Positions 17,163 through 26,511 are shown, counted from the stretch's first letter. The stretch: 64,000 nt of DNA from Sphingomonas albertensis (GCF_014358075.1 NZ_JACONT010000017.1:21490-85489); one strand, 5' to 3'. Made by a program: numbers and translations. The notes: generated by a model from the letters alone, not told the origin.

Positions 17163-18155
17163 TCATGCGGGTAGAGGAGCCTCGGGCGAGACCAGCCCGG
17201 CCGACCGCAGTTCGTTCCAGAATGCGGAAGGGATCGGCGCTTCGGCCAAGGCGAGGTTCTGGGCGCTTCGGCCTGGGCGGCTGGCGCCCGGAATGATCGC
17301 CGCGACCGCCGGGTGGGCCAGACAGAACTGCAGAGCCGCAGCACGCAGATCCACTCCATGCCGTTCGGCCATCGCCTTGAGGCCGTCGACGCGCTCCTGC
17401 ATCTCCGGAGTGGCCTTCTGGTACTCGTAGTGCTCTCCGCCCGCCAGGATACCGGAGTTGTACGGTCCCCCGACCACGATCCCCGCCCCGCGGCGTTCGG
17501 CCTCGGGCATGAGCTTGGCGAGCGCGTCAGCGTGATCGAGAAGAGTGTATCGTCCAGCCAGGAGGAAGCCGTCCGGATCCGCCCGTTCGAGTGCGATCAC
17601 GCACGGCTCGACGCGGTTCACTCCGAGGCCCCAGCCTCCGATCACCCCTTCGTCCCGCAGTCGGGTCAACGCAGCGCCCGCACCTTCGAGTGCACCGTCC
17701 AGAACCTCGACCCACCGATCACCGTGGAAGTCCTTGGCTGCGTCGTGGATCCAGACGTAGTCGATGCGATCGGTCCGGAGACGTTCGAGGCTTTCTTCGA
17801 TCCCGCGAAGAGCGCCGTCGTACGAATAGTCGTACACCACCTTGTTCTTCCGTCCGAACTCGAACAGGCCACCCTTCTCGCCGAGATCCGCCTTGCCGAC
17901 CTCCATTTCGTCCAGGATGCGCCGTCCGACCTTGGTGCTCAGGAGATACTCGTCGCGGGGACGCCCCTCGAGAGCGATCCCGGTCCGGATCTCGGAAAGC
18001 CCTGCGCCGTACATCGGAGCGGTATCGAAATAACGGATGCCTGCGTCCCAGGCGTCGGCGACGGTCGCGATCGCCTCCTCCTCGGGGATGGCACGGAACA
18101 TGTTGCCGAGCGGTGCGCCGCCGAAGCCTTGTCGCAGCGGGATGGAGATCGTCAT
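17163..18155 (-). CDS. Aldo/keto reductase (aldose/fucose dehydrogenase-like)
   Basis: This 330-aa TIM-barrel oxidoreductase has the AKR catalytic set: Asp and Tyr in FDTAPMYGAGLSE (about residues 43-55), Lys in STKVGR (about 73-78), and His in VWIHDA. The C-terminal AAIIPGASRPG is the NAD(P)-binding segment. The closest subfamily by these motifs is D-threo-aldose 1-dehydrogenase / pyridoxal 4-dehydrogenase, so the substrate is probably a sugar or small aldehyde. It is a single gene, convergent with the upstream LysR gene. Confidence 0.9.
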   Translation of the reverse strand: MTISIPLRQGFGGAPLGNMFRAIPEEEAIATVADAWDAGIRYFDTAPMYGAGLSEIRTGIALEGRPRDEYLLSTKVGRRILDEMEVGKADLGEKGGLFEFGRKNKVVYDYSYDGALRGIEESLERLRTDRIDYVWIHDAAKDFHGDRWVEVLDGALEGAGAALTRLRDEGVIGGWGLGVNRVEPCVIALERADPDGFLLAGRYTLLDHADALAKLMPEAERRGAGIVVGGPYNSGILAGGEHYEYQKATPEMQERVDGLKAMAERHGVDLRAAALQFCLAHPAVAAIIPGASRPGRSAQNLALAEAPIPSAFWNELRSAGLVSPEAPLPA

Positions 18156-18561
18156 CGGGCATACCTTTCGTTGATGGGGGACGAGGCAGGAAGACCTCGT
18201 CGCGGCAAATTCGCCGGCTCGGTAGTCATATGCATCGCCCCAGGCGTGGTGATTAGGGCTGGCGCACTCCCATCACCTGCGACGCCGGTTCACAGATCGT
18301 CTAGCGGCGTTCGCTGCAGCGGTTTTGTACGATCCCGCTGCAAATCCGCGAAAACGGCCCTGACCTCCTGCGAAGGAAGAGATGTCGCGGAGGCTCGATC
18401 GCCATCGGTTCGTGCGGATGAGCAAGGGTAGAGCGGCCGCCCAGGGCAAGGACCCGTGTTTCGGCCGATCTTGAAAGACGCAGCCCCGCGTTCGACCCAT
18501 GGCCTCGTTCGCCGGGCGTTGCGGCGATCAAAGAGACGTCTGGGTCTCGGCTGAGCCGCGG
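18156..18561. other. Intergenic region, no gene seen
   Basis: These 406 bp lie between two minus-strand genes and should hold the promoter of the aldo/keto reductase. GGTGAT (18248-18253) and ATCACC (18272-18277) form a spaced inverted repeat that could be an operator, but the spacing is long. Short frames on both strands lack ribosome-binding sites and look like shadows. Confidence 0.4.
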
Positions 18562-19491
18562 TCAGATGTCGCCCAGTCCGGGCAGTTCGACATCCGAGCG
18601 GCCGAGTTCGACGAACTGGTCAAGCAGCCAGGATGCGGCGGGTCCCGGGGGAGCGTCGCGCCGCCACACCCCGGCGAAACGGTAGGTCCCGCCGAGATGA
18701 TCCGGCATGCGCAGCCGGACCAGGGTTCCCGCCATCAGGTCGGCTTCGACCATGTCGAGCGGCATGTTGCCCCAACCGATCCCTTCGCGCAGCAGAGAGT
18801 GCTTCGCCCCGAGATCCGCGAGCCGCCAGGTCCGTGCGCTCAGTACCGAGAAGTCCCTCCCCTGGGTAAGGGGAGACCGGTCCGTCAGTACCAGCTGGAT
18901 GTGACCGCGGCCGCTGCCCAATTGAGGAGTCGCCATTCGGGCAAGCGGATGGTCGGGAGCAGCCACCGGTACCATGGTGACGGAACCGGCTGGAAGCCGG
19001 TCCAGTTCGTCCACCCCAGCTGCCAGCGGTCCGGAGATGCCGAGGACCGCGCTGCGATCCAGGACCAGGGAAGCCACGGCGCCCAGTGCTTCGACGTGAA
19101 GGCGCAGGCTGACGGTCGGGAACTGCACGTTGAATGCTCGGAGCACCGAACCAAGCCGCGACGCCGGCAGCATCACGTCGACGGCGAGGTTCACCTCGGC
19201 TTCGAGTCCGTCGAGCAGTCCCTTGACCTTCGCCCGGAGCCCGTCGAAGCCCTGACCGATCGTTCGAGCCTCCGCCAGGACGGCACGCCCCGCGTCCGTC
19301 AGCGTCGGCTTGCGTGTTCCTTCGCGATCGAAGAGCAGCACGCCCAGTTGCGCCTCCAGGTTCGCTATGCCGTAGCTGACCACCGAGACGGCCCGGTTCA
19401 GATGCCGCGCAGCGCCCGCGAAGCTACCCTGATCGACGACCGCCAGAAACGTGCGAAGCTGCTCGTAGGTGGGATTGCCAGGGTTCGACAT
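18562..19491 (-). CDS. LysR family transcriptional regulator
   Basis: This 309-aa protein begins with the winged helix (YEQLRTFLAVVDQGSFAGAAR, GIANLEAQLGVLLFDREG, KPTLTDAGRAVLAEA) and continues into a LysR substrate-binding domain. ATG 19491 is used because the HTH starts within 8 residues. It is divergent from the pirin gene at 19607 with 115 bp between, the classical LysR arrangement, so it probably controls that pirin. Confidence 0.92.
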   Translation of the reverse strand: MSNPGNPTYEQLRTFLAVVDQGSFAGAARHLNRAVSVVSYGIANLEAQLGVLLFDREGTRKPTLTDAGRAVLAEARTIGQGFDGLRAKVKGLLDGLEAEVNLAVDVMLPASRLGSVLRAFNVQFPTVSLRLHVEALGAVASLVLDRSAVLGISGPLAAGVDELDRLPAGSVTMVPVAAPDHPLARMATPQLGSGRGHIQLVLTDRSPLTQGRDFSVLSARTWRLADLGAKHSLLREGIGWGNMPLDMVEADLMAGTLVRLRMPDHLGGTYRFAGVWRRDAPPGPAASWLLDQFVELGRSDVELPGLGDI

Positions 19492-19606
19492 GTCAACTTT
19501 CCTGTATGATCCGTGCGACATTATCGCCCTGATCAGAAAAGTCGATGCTCCCTATCTCCGGTTCTCAGCGCGGATCGATCGTCCTCGCTACATAAGGAGA
19601 CATTCG

Positions 19607-20305
19607 ATGATCGACGTTCGACCATTTGCGAAACTCGGCGGCGCCAACCACGGCTGGCTGGACGCCAAGCATCACTTCAGCTTCGCGAGCTATTACGATC
19701 CGGACCGCATGGACTGGGGTTCGCTGCGCGTCTGGAACGACGACGCGATCGCGCCGAAGGCCGGGTTTCCGGCTCATCCGCACCGCGACATGGAGATCAT
19801 CACCTACGTCCGCGAAGGCGCCATCACGCACGAGGACAACCTCGGAAACAAGGGAAGGACCGAAGCGGGCGACGTCCAGGTCATGTCCGCAGGGACGGGC
19901 ATCGCCCATTCCGAATACAACGACGAGGACGTGACGACGAAGATCTTCCAGATCTGGATCGAACCCAGCCGTAGAGGCGAGAAGCCCGCCTGGGGCGCCA
20001 GGCCCTTTCCGAAGGGCGCCCGCTCGGGTCAGTTCGTCGTCCTTGCCAGTGGCTTCGACGACGACGCGGACGTACTGCCCATCCGTACCGACGCCAGGGT
20101 CGTGGGCGCTACGCTGAAGGCCGGCGAGACGGCCGAATACGCGCTCGGTGCGAACCGCCGCGGCTACCTCGTTCCCGCATCCGGTGCGGTCGAGGTGAAC
20201 GGCCAGAGGGTGAACGAACGCGACGGCGCTGCGATCAAGGACGAGGAGACGCTTCGCGTCATGGCGATCGTGGACAGTGAGTTGGTCCTGGTCGACGCGG
20301 CGTGA
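19607..20305 (+). CDS. Pirin family protein (paralogue of the pirin at 5436)
   Basis: This 232-aa bicupin is closely similar to the pirin at 5436-6140 over its full length (KLGGANHGWLDAKHHFSFA, HPHRDMEIITYVREGAITH, VQVMSAGTGIAHSEYN). The metal loop PAHPHRD has the normal family length. It is a probable Fe-dependent quercetinase-like or redox-sensing protein in the cytoplasm. The ribosome-binding site AAGGAGA precedes ATG 19607. It is divergent from a LysR gene, and a strong hairpin follows the stop. Confidence 0.92.
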   Translation: MIDVRPFAKLGGANHGWLDAKHHFSFASYYDPDRMDWGSLRVWNDDAIAPKAGFPAHPHRDMEIITYVREGAITHEDNLGNKGRTEAGDVQVMSAGTGIAHSEYNDEDVTTKIFQIWIEPSRRGEKPAWGARPFPKGARSGQFVVLASGFDDDADVLPIRTDARVVGATLKAGETAEYALGANRRGYLVPASGAVEVNGQRVNERDGAAIKDEETLRVMAIVDSELVLVDAA

Positions 20306-20310
20306 ACCAT

Positions 20311-20338
20311 CGCCGCCGGTCGGAAACGATCGGCGGCG
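20311..20338 (+). terminator. 12-bp hairpin with GAAA tetraloop after a pirin gene
   Basis: CGCCGCCGGTCG (20311-20322), loop GAAA, and CGATCGGCGGCG (20327-20338) pair over 12 bp with one G-U. It starts 5 bp after the pirin stop. The GNRA loop and GC-rich stem make it very stable. No U-tract follows, so termination is inferred from position. The rest of the 306-bp gap to the next gene shows nothing further. Confidence 0.6.
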
Positions 20339-20611
20339 CCCGTTGCGTAATCAGGCCGACGCCGGCTTCAGGTCGGGGGTGCCGCTACTGGCATCGACCG
20401 GCTCAGTCGCTTGGCGTAACCGCGATCGACGCGGTCTGGATCCGGCGTGCGTATCATGCCGCTGCGGTCCCTCTGAATGGTAAGCCGGCGAAATGGCTTC
20501 GACTGGGGCGGGCAACGTGCGCTTCGTCCAACTCGTCCGTCGATTCGACAATCACGGCGCGACGGTCCGGTCCATTTCCCCCGAGGTCATACAAGCCTGA
20601 AGGAAAACGAG

Positions 20612-21424
20612 ATGAAGTCCCTACTAGCCGCATCGACGATGCTCATCGGTACCCTGCTGCCGTTGTCGGCGGCGGTAGCCGAGCCGGCCCGCCCGGCCGC
20701 ATCTGCAGAAGCCACGCCCGCCGCATCGCAGGTGACCGTGGTACTCGTGCACGGCGCATGGGCTGATGGATCGAGCTGGTCGAAGGTCATCCCCCTTCTG
20801 CAGGCCAAGGGCATCAAGGTGCTCGGCGTTCAGAACCCGCTGACGTCGCTCGCCGACGACGTCGTCGCCACGAAGCGCGTCCTCGCAGACGCGACGGGGC
20901 CCGTCGTGCTCGTCGGACACAGCTGGGCCGGCACGGTCATCACCGAGGCGGGCACCGACCCCAAGGTCAAGGCTCTGGTCTACGTGGCGGCCTTCGCCAA
21001 CAAGGAAGGCCAGTCCGGCGGCGATCTCGTGGCCGCCTATCCGAAGACGCCTGCCCTCGGTACCGTCTGGGACGACGGTCACGGCTTCCTGCGGCAGACC
21101 GAGCAGGGCATGCTCGACAACTTCGCCGCCGATCTGCCTCGGGCCGAAGCGCGGACGCTGTTCGTCACACAGGGTGCGCTCGCCGCCAGCACCTTCGGCG
21201 ACAAGGTCACCGTTCCCGCGTGGCGCACGGTCCCGTCGTGGTACGTCGTCTCGGCGAACGACCGGGTCATCGCGCCTCAGATGGAGCGTGATCTCGGCGC
21301 GGAGATGAAGGCCAAGACGACCGTGCTTCAGTCGAGCCACGTCTCGCTTCTTTCGCATCCGAAGGAAGTCGCCGCCGTCATCGAGGACGCGGTCGCATTC
21401 GTGACGAAGGGCGCAGCGAAGTGA
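20612..21424 (+). CDS. Exported alpha/beta-hydrolase (AB hydrolase_6 type)
   Basis: This 270-aa protein starts with a Sec signal peptide (MKSLLAASTMLIGTLLPLSA, likely cut after AVA-EPA). The mature part has VVLVHGAWADGSSW, the nucleophile elbow VGHSWAGTV with Ser, and a late His in SHVSLLSHPKE, so a triad can be formed. It is probably a periplasmic esterase or lactonase-like enzyme. ATG 20612 follows AAGGAAAACGAG. The stop overlaps the GTG of the next gene (GTGA), another exported hydrolase, so the two form an operon. Confidence 0.88.
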   Translation: MKSLLAASTMLIGTLLPLSAAVAEPARPAASAEATPAASQVTVVLVHGAWADGSSWSKVIPLLQAKGIKVLGVQNPLTSLADDVVATKRVLADATGPVVLVGHSWAGTVITEAGTDPKVKALVYVAAFANKEGQSGGDLVAAYPKTPALGTVWDDGHGFLRQTEQGMLDNFAADLPRAEARTLFVTQGALAASTFGDKVTVPAWRTVPSWYVVSANDRVIAPQMERDLGAEMKAKTTVLQSSHVSLLSHPKEVAAVIEDAVAFVTKGAAK

Positions 21425-22416
21425 TCGCCCGGGTGTCTGTCCGCACGATCGGGATCCTGCCGATCCTCGCGGCGCTCCTAACGCCGGCGATGGTGGCCAC
21501 GCCGGTCACCCCCGCCTTCGCGTCCGCCGCGGCCGTGGGCGGACAGGCACCCGGCTACTACAGGATGCACATCGGCCGCTTCGAAGTGACCGCCCTGCTC
21601 GACGGGACGCATCCGTTCCCGGCCGAGAAGCTGGCGGTCGGTGCGAAGCCCGGGCAGGTCAACGAGCTGCTCGGCCGACAGGACCTCAGTTCACCGTTCG
21701 AAGGGATGATCAACGCGTTCCTGGTCAACATGGGCGACAAGCTCGTCCTGATCGATACGGGCGCCGGCAACCTCTACGGCAAGGACGGCGGCGGCCTCGT
21801 TGCTGCCATCAAGGCGGCCGGTTACACACCAGATGAGGTCGACGACATCTTCATCACCCATCTGCACGAGGACCACGCAGGGGGCCTCATGATCGACGGC
21901 AAACCGGTATTCGCCAACGCGGTCGTCCACGTTTCGAAGCTGGATTCCGACTTCTGGCTCGACAACGCCAACCAGGCGAAGGTCGGCGCCCTCCTCAAAC
22001 CGTTCTTCCCGGCCATCCAGAAGGTCGTCGCGCCATACGTCGTCGCCGGCCGCTTCAAGCCATACGCGGACGACACGCCGCTGCTTCCCGGCCTCACGGC
22101 CATCGCTGCGCCGGGGCATACTCCGGGGCACCACTACTACCTTCTCGAGGACGGCGGTCAGGCGATGCTGTTCTGGGGCGACACCGTCCACATGCTGCCG
22201 GTCCAGGTTCCCGATCCGAAGATCGCGATCGAGTACGACTGGAACGTCCCGCTCGCGATCAAGGCTCGCGAGACGGCGCTCGCATTGGCGTCCAGCAAGG
22301 GCTGGTGGGTGGCCGGCGCGCACATATCCTTCCCCGGCATCGGTCATGTCCGGACCGCGGGCGGAGGCGCGGGCGAATACCGGTGGATACCGGCCAACTA
22401 CACCTTGAACCGCTGA
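21421..22416 (+). CDS. Exported metallo-beta-lactamase-fold hydrolase, methyl-parathion-hydrolase-like
   Basis: This 331-aa protein starts with GTG overlapping the preceding stop. A signal peptide covers about the first 36 residues. The mature part begins GYYRMHIGRFEVTALLDGT, as in methyl parathion hydrolases. Zinc ligands are visible: THLHEDHAGG, PGHTPGHHYY, FWGDTVHM, and the late AHISFPGIGH. The fold hydrolyses esters or lactones; organophosphate activity is possible but not shown by sequence. Its partner upstream is an exported alpha/beta-hydrolase, suggesting paired periplasmic hydrolysis. Confidence 0.9.
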   Translation: MIARVSVRTIGILPILAALLTPAMVATPVTPAFASAAAVGGQAPGYYRMHIGRFEVTALLDGTHPFPAEKLAVGAKPGQVNELLGRQDLSSPFEGMINAFLVNMGDKLVLIDTGAGNLYGKDGGGLVAAIKAAGYTPDEVDDIFITHLHEDHAGGLMIDGKPVFANAVVHVSKLDSDFWLDNANQAKVGALLKPFFPAIQKVVAPYVVAGRFKPYADDTPLLPGLTAIAAPGHTPGHHYYLLEDGGQAMLFWGDTVHMLPVQVPDPKIAIEYDWNVPLAIKARETALALASSKGWWVAGAHISFPGIGHVRTAGGGAGEYRWIPANYTLNR

Positions 22417-22483
22417 GGAGCGTTGCCGGCTTCCGTGTCCGATGCAGGACCGAAAGTCGGCTGCCAGCCGAGGGAGAGACCCG

Positions 22484-22639
22484 ATGAATACGGAAACCAT
22501 CAGACTGCTCGAAACGATGCGCCGGTTGTTGGCGGACACGCTGAGCCAGGCGGACTCGATCGGCGAGCACGTCATCGCGGCCAACGTCTCGATGGCCCTC
22601 GAACTGACGACGGCTCGTCTTAGCGACAAGTCCATCTGA
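22484..22639 (+). CDS. Small hypothetical protein, 51 aa
   Basis: This short reading frame begins 67 bp after the metallo-hydrolase gene with the ribosome-binding site GGGAGAG 8 nt before ATG. It encodes a mostly helical amphipathic protein (TIRLLETMRRLLADTL, VSMALELTTARL) with no signal peptide or Cys. It ends 66 bp before an LLM-type flavin enzyme gene. I do not recognise it. Confidence 0.5.
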   Translation: MNTETIRLLETMRRLLADTLSQADSIGEHVIAANVSMALELTTARLSDKSI

Positions 22640-22705
22640 CGCGGACGTGGGCATCCGCTCCGTACTGTGCATCGGGTGGTTCGAACGGAAAAGACAGGAC
22701 GTGAC

Positions 22706-23722
22706 ATGAAGAAGATCGGATTCCTCTCGTTCGGCCATTGGTCCCCTTCGCCGCAGTCCGCGACGAGATCGGCGGGCGACACGCTTCTCCATTCCATCGA
22801 TCTGGCGGTGGCCGCCGAGGATCTGGGCGCCGACGGCGCCTACTTCAGGGTCCATCATTTCACCCGGCAGCTTGCTTCACCCTTCCCCCTGCTGGCGGCG
22901 GTGGGTGCGAGGACGAAGAGCATCGAGATCGGCACCGGCGTGATCGACATGCGGTACGAGAACCCCTTCTACATGGTCGAGGATGCCGGCGCGGCCGATC
23001 TGATCAGCGGCGGCCGGCTGCAGCTCGGCATCAGCCGGGGATCGCCGGAGCAGGTCGTCGAGGGCTGGCGCCACTTCGGCTATGCTCCCACGGAAGGGCA
23101 GACCGATGCGGACATGGGCCGTGCTCATGCGGAGGTCTTCCTCGACCTCCTGAAGGGCGAGGGCTTCGCACGGCCGAGCCCTCGTCCGATGTTTCCCAAT
23201 CCGCCGGGTCTGCTTCGTCTTGAGCCGCATGCCGACGGTCTGCGCAGGCGCATCTGGTGGGGCTCCGCCTCGAACGCGACCGCGCTCTGGGCGGCGGAGC
23301 AGGGAATGAACCTCCAGAGTTCCACGCTGAAGGCCGACGAGACCGGAGAGCCGTTCCATGTCCAGCAGGCCGATCAGATCCGTCGCTACCGACGCGCTTG
23401 GGGCGAAGCCGGACATGCATGGCAGCCACGGGTCTCGGTATCGCGGTCCATCTTCCCCCTGATGGACGACAGGGACCGATCATACTTTGGACAGGGGGAC
23501 GCCGGCGATCAGAGAGGCGTCATCGACGACATGCGTGCCATCTTCGGGCGCTCCTACGCCGCGGCTCCGGAGGCGCTCATCGAGGAGTTGCGGGCGGACG
23601 AGGCGATCGCCGAGGCCGACACGCTCTTGCTGACCGTGCCCAATCAACTGGGCGTGGACTACTGCGCCCACGTGATCGAGGCCGTCCTGCACGACATCGC
23701 GCCGGCGCTCGGATGGCGTTGA
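22706..23722 (+). CDS. LLM class flavin-dependent oxidoreductase
   Basis: This 338-aa TIM-barrel protein of the luciferase-like monooxygenase family has the N-terminal KKIGFLSFGHW, the HHFTRQLASPFPLLAAVGARTK-type segment, IEIGTGVIDMRYENPF, and ISGGRLQLGISRGSPEQV. Such enzymes use reduced FMN supplied by a reductase, acting on a range of aldehydes, sulfur or nitrogen compounds. ATG 22706 follows a weak GGAC. It lies 55 bp upstream of an Old Yellow Enzyme gene on the same strand. Confidence 0.9.
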   Translation: MKKIGFLSFGHWSPSPQSATRSAGDTLLHSIDLAVAAEDLGADGAYFRVHHFTRQLASPFPLLAAVGARTKSIEIGTGVIDMRYENPFYMVEDAGAADLISGGRLQLGISRGSPEQVVEGWRHFGYAPTEGQTDADMGRAHAEVFLDLLKGEGFARPSPRPMFPNPPGLLRLEPHADGLRRRIWWGSASNATALWAAEQGMNLQSSTLKADETGEPFHVQQADQIRRYRRAWGEAGHAWQPRVSVSRSIFPLMDDRDRSYFGQGDAGDQRGVIDDMRAIFGRSYAAAPEALIEELRADEAIAEADTLLLTVPNQLGVDYCAHVIEAVLHDIAPALGWR

Positions 23723-23777
23723 GCGCCGCCGGAACCGACCGAACCAGTTCGACCCGATAGAGACGTTAGGATCATCC

Positions 23778-24902
23778 GTGGCAAAGCGATTCCAACCCCT
23801 GTCCGTCGGCGGACTTCGTCTGCCGAACAGGATCGTGATCGCACCGATGTGCCAGTATTCGGCGGTAGATGGCCGGATGACCGATTGGCACACGATCCAT
23901 CTTGGAGGGCTCGCCCTTTCGGGCGCAGGCCTGCTCACGATCGAAGCCACGGCCGTCGAGCCTGCTGGGCGGATAAGCTACGCCGACGTCGGACTCTGGG
24001 ACGACGCCACCGAAGCCGCGATGGCGCGCACGCTCGAGAGCGTTCGCAAGTGGTCGAACATGCCCATCTCGATCCAGTTGTCCCACGCCGGACGGAAGGC
24101 TTCGACGGAAGTGCCCTGGAAGGGCGGCGGGCAGATTCCGGCCGACTGGATCAATGGCTGGCAGACGCTGGCACCGTCGCCATTGCCTCTGGATGCTCGG
24201 AGGGATGCTCCGCTCGAACTTGATCACAGGGCCATGAGACGAATCCTCGGCGGGTTCGTCGACGCGGCACGGCGAGCCGCGAGGCTGGGGCTCGACGCGG
24301 TTCAACTTCATGCGGCGCACGGCTATCTGCTGCATCAGTTCCTGTCTCCGCTGTCCAACCACCGCACCGACGAATACGGTGGCGACCTAGCCAACCGGAT
24401 GAAATTCCCCCTCGACGTCTTCGACGCCGTGCGGGACGCCTTTCCGAGCGACAGACCGGTAACCGTGCGCATCTCCGGCTCGGATTGGGTCGAAGGGGGT
24501 TGGGACATCGAGCAGACCGTCGCCTTCGCCAAGGCGCTGGAGAGGCGGGGATGCGACGCCGTCCACATATCGAGCGGCGGGCTCGATCCTCGCCAGCAGA
24601 TCCCCCTCGGACCGAACTACCAGGTGCCGTTCGCACGAGCCGCGAAGGAGGCCGTCGTATCGATGCCCGTGGTCGCCGTGGGCCTGATCACCGAGTTCGA
24701 ACAGGCGGAAGCGATCATCGGAACCGGTGACGCGGACATGGTCGCGCTGGCGCGTGCGATGCTCTACGATCCGCGCTGGCCATGGCACGCGGCGGCCCAT
24801 CTGGGCGCGAGCGTGAAGGCGCCCGATCAGTATCTTCGGTGCCAGCCGCGCCAATACCGCGATCTCTTCCAGACGGCGGAGGAGGCCGACTCGAAACCCT
24901 GA
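23778..24902 (+). CDS. NADH:flavin oxidoreductase, Old Yellow Enzyme family (YqjM-like)
   Basis: This 374-aa TIM barrel starts at GTG. APMCQYSA gives the Cys of YqjM-type OYEs (about residue 26), HAAHGYLLHQFLSPLSNHR carries the family signature with substrate-binding residues, and LARAMLYDPRWPWHAA is the typical C-terminal FMN-phosphate region. It should use FMN and NAD(P)H to reduce activated C=C bonds, as in enones and electrophile detoxification. It is probably co-transcribed with the upstream LLM gene. Confidence 0.93.
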   Translation: MAKRFQPLSVGGLRLPNRIVIAPMCQYSAVDGRMTDWHTIHLGGLALSGAGLLTIEATAVEPAGRISYADVGLWDDATEAAMARTLESVRKWSNMPISIQLSHAGRKASTEVPWKGGGQIPADWINGWQTLAPSPLPLDARRDAPLELDHRAMRRILGGFVDAARRAARLGLDAVQLHAAHGYLLHQFLSPLSNHRTDEYGGDLANRMKFPLDVFDAVRDAFPSDRPVTVRISGSDWVEGGWDIEQTVAFAKALERRGCDAVHISSGGLDPRQQIPLGPNYQVPFARAAKEAVVSMPVVAVGLITEFEQAEAIIGTGDADMVALARAMLYDPRWPWHAAAHLGASVKAPDQYLRCQPRQYRDLFQTAEEADSKP

Positions 24903-24995
24903 AGCCGGCGGCTCGCATCTGAAGCGACTGCGCGCCTGAGGTACGCACTTTTGGAGCCGCCGATCTCTGAAGGCGCCAGGGAGTAAGCAGGTTCG

Positions 24996-25658
24996 TCAGC
25001 GGTATCGTTCCTCGGCCCAGGGATCGCCGCGGTTGTGATAGCCCCTCGTCTCCCAATACCCGGGCTCGTCCTCGGTCACGTAGCGTATCGAACGAAGCCA
25101 TTTGGCGCTCTTCCAGAGATAGAGATGGGGAACGACCGCGCGAACCGGCCCGCCATGTTCACGCGTGAGCAGGTCGCCGGCCCAGGAATGCGCGAGCATC
25201 GCCTGATGGTGGGCGAAGTCGGGTAGCGTGAGGTTCGTCGTGTAGCCGTCGCTGGAGCCGAGCACGACGTGGGTCCGGTCCGAAAGCGGCGGAAAGGCCG
25301 CGAGCAGCGTGGTCGTCGCGACGCCTTGCCATTCGTTGTCGTACCGCGACCATGCCGTGACGCAGTGGATGTCCGAACGCATGTCCGTTTGGGGAAGATC
25401 CAGAAAGGCGTGCCAAGCAAGGTTCACCCGGCCCTGCGAGCACCCCTCGATGCTGAGCGCCCAGTCCTCATGCCGAATGGCGGGTTCCACGCCGAGATCG
25501 AGCACGGGCCATTTCGTCGTCAGGTGCTGCCCCGGCGGCAGTCGTTCGACGCGTTGCGCCGGCGTCGGCGGCTTCGAGGACGGATGCGACTTCGCGCGAT
25601 CAATCTTGCGGAGGGTGAACCCGCTTTCCGGCGGGGTGGCTTCGGGTTCGTCTTCCAT
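24996..25658 (-). CDS. Sulfite-oxidase-fold molybdopterin protein
   Basis: This 220-aa protein matches small sulfite-oxidase-like oxidoreductases. DIHCVTAWSRYDN holds the Cys that coordinates molybdenum (Cys99), followed by HVVLGSSDGYTTNL, MLAHSWAGDLLTREHGGPVRAVVPHLY and KWLRSIRYV. There is no Tat signal, heme domain or dimerisation domain and no YedZ partner gene nearby, so it is probably cytoplasmic. ATG 25658 has a GGAGG ribosome-binding site. It is divergent from the CMD-family gene. Confidence 0.9.
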   Translation of the reverse strand: MEDEPEATPPESGFTLRKIDRAKSHPSSKPPTPAQRVERLPPGQHLTTKWPVLDLGVEPAIRHEDWALSIEGCSQGRVNLAWHAFLDLPQTDMRSDIHCVTAWSRYDNEWQGVATTTLLAAFPPLSDRTHVVLGSSDGYTTNLTLPDFAHHQAMLAHSWAGDLLTREHGGPVRAVVPHLYLWKSAKWLRSIRYVTEDEPGYWETRGYHNRGDPWAEERYR

Positions 25659-25801
25659 GCAACCTCCGTGCTGTTGGCGAGTAGCCTCCGCTTGCACGAA
25701 ACCGACGCCGTATGTTCGAACCTGACGCAATGCGATCCTCGCGGGTTGCCGTGTCCGGTCGGGGTCCTAAGTCTCGACCCGACCTGCATGAGGAGTCTAG
25801 A

Positions 25802-26368
25802 ATGCGTCTGCCCCCAATAGCTCCGTCGGATCTCACCGATGCACAACGCCCCCTGTTCGATCAGATGGCCGCTGGCGTGTCGGCGAAGTTCCAGGACTTC
25901 ACGACGACGCGCGACGACGGCGCCATGCTCGGTCCATGGAACGCTTGGCTTCACGATCCCGAACTCGGCGCTGCATTCTGGGGATCTACGCAGGCCTTGA
26001 CGAAGGCGAAGCGCATTCCCGACGCCGCGCGGCAGGTGGCGATCATCGCGACAGGCGCGCATTTCGGCGCCGCGTATGAGATCTACGCCCATTCCGCCGT
26101 CGCGCGGGCCAAGCATGCGATGACGGATCGCCGCATCGCGGCGCTTGCTGCAGGCGAACGTCCGGACGATCTCGACGACGACGAGGCGACCGCGCATGAC
26201 GTTGCGAAGGGGTTGCTCCGCGGCGGCCCCCTTCCCGCTCCGCTCTACGATCGCGCCATCGCCCGCTTCGGTCAGGCCGGAACGAACGAGTTGATCTACC
26301 TGGTCGGTCACTACTGCTTCGTATCGATGACCTTGAACGGCTTCGACGTCCCGGTGCCGCAGGACTAG
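25802..26368 (+). CDS. Carboxymuconolactone decarboxylase-like (AhpD-fold) protein
   Basis: This is a 188-aa helical protein. RQVAIIATGAHFGAAYEIYAHSAVARA (quoted in part: EIYAHSAVA) is the CMD/AhpD core, but the CxxC pair of AhpD is absent, so peroxidase-coupled dithiol activity is not expected. The role is unknown; such proteins often accompany catabolic or redox genes. ATG 25802 follows AGGAGTCTAGA. It is divergent from the sulfite-oxidase-like gene with 143 bp between. Confidence 0.82.
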   Translation: MRLPPIAPSDLTDAQRPLFDQMAAGVSAKFQDFTTTRDDGAMLGPWNAWLHDPELGAAFWGSTQALTKAKRIPDAARQVAIIATGAHFGAAYEIYAHSAVARAKHAMTDRRIAALAAGERPDDLDDDEATAHDVAKGLLRGGPLPAPLYDRAIARFGQAGTNELIYLVGHYCFVSMTLNGFDVPVPQD

Positions 26369-26511
26369 GGCCGGCCGCAGCTGAGAATGCCCACGGTGGA
26401 ACGGATCGGATGCCGCTTTCGGGACCCGGGCAAAGGTTAGGTTCGGATCATCCAAGCCTCCGGTAGGCTGACGCCGTACCCTCCAAGCCGTTGGACAGTG
26501 GGGTGCGTTGA

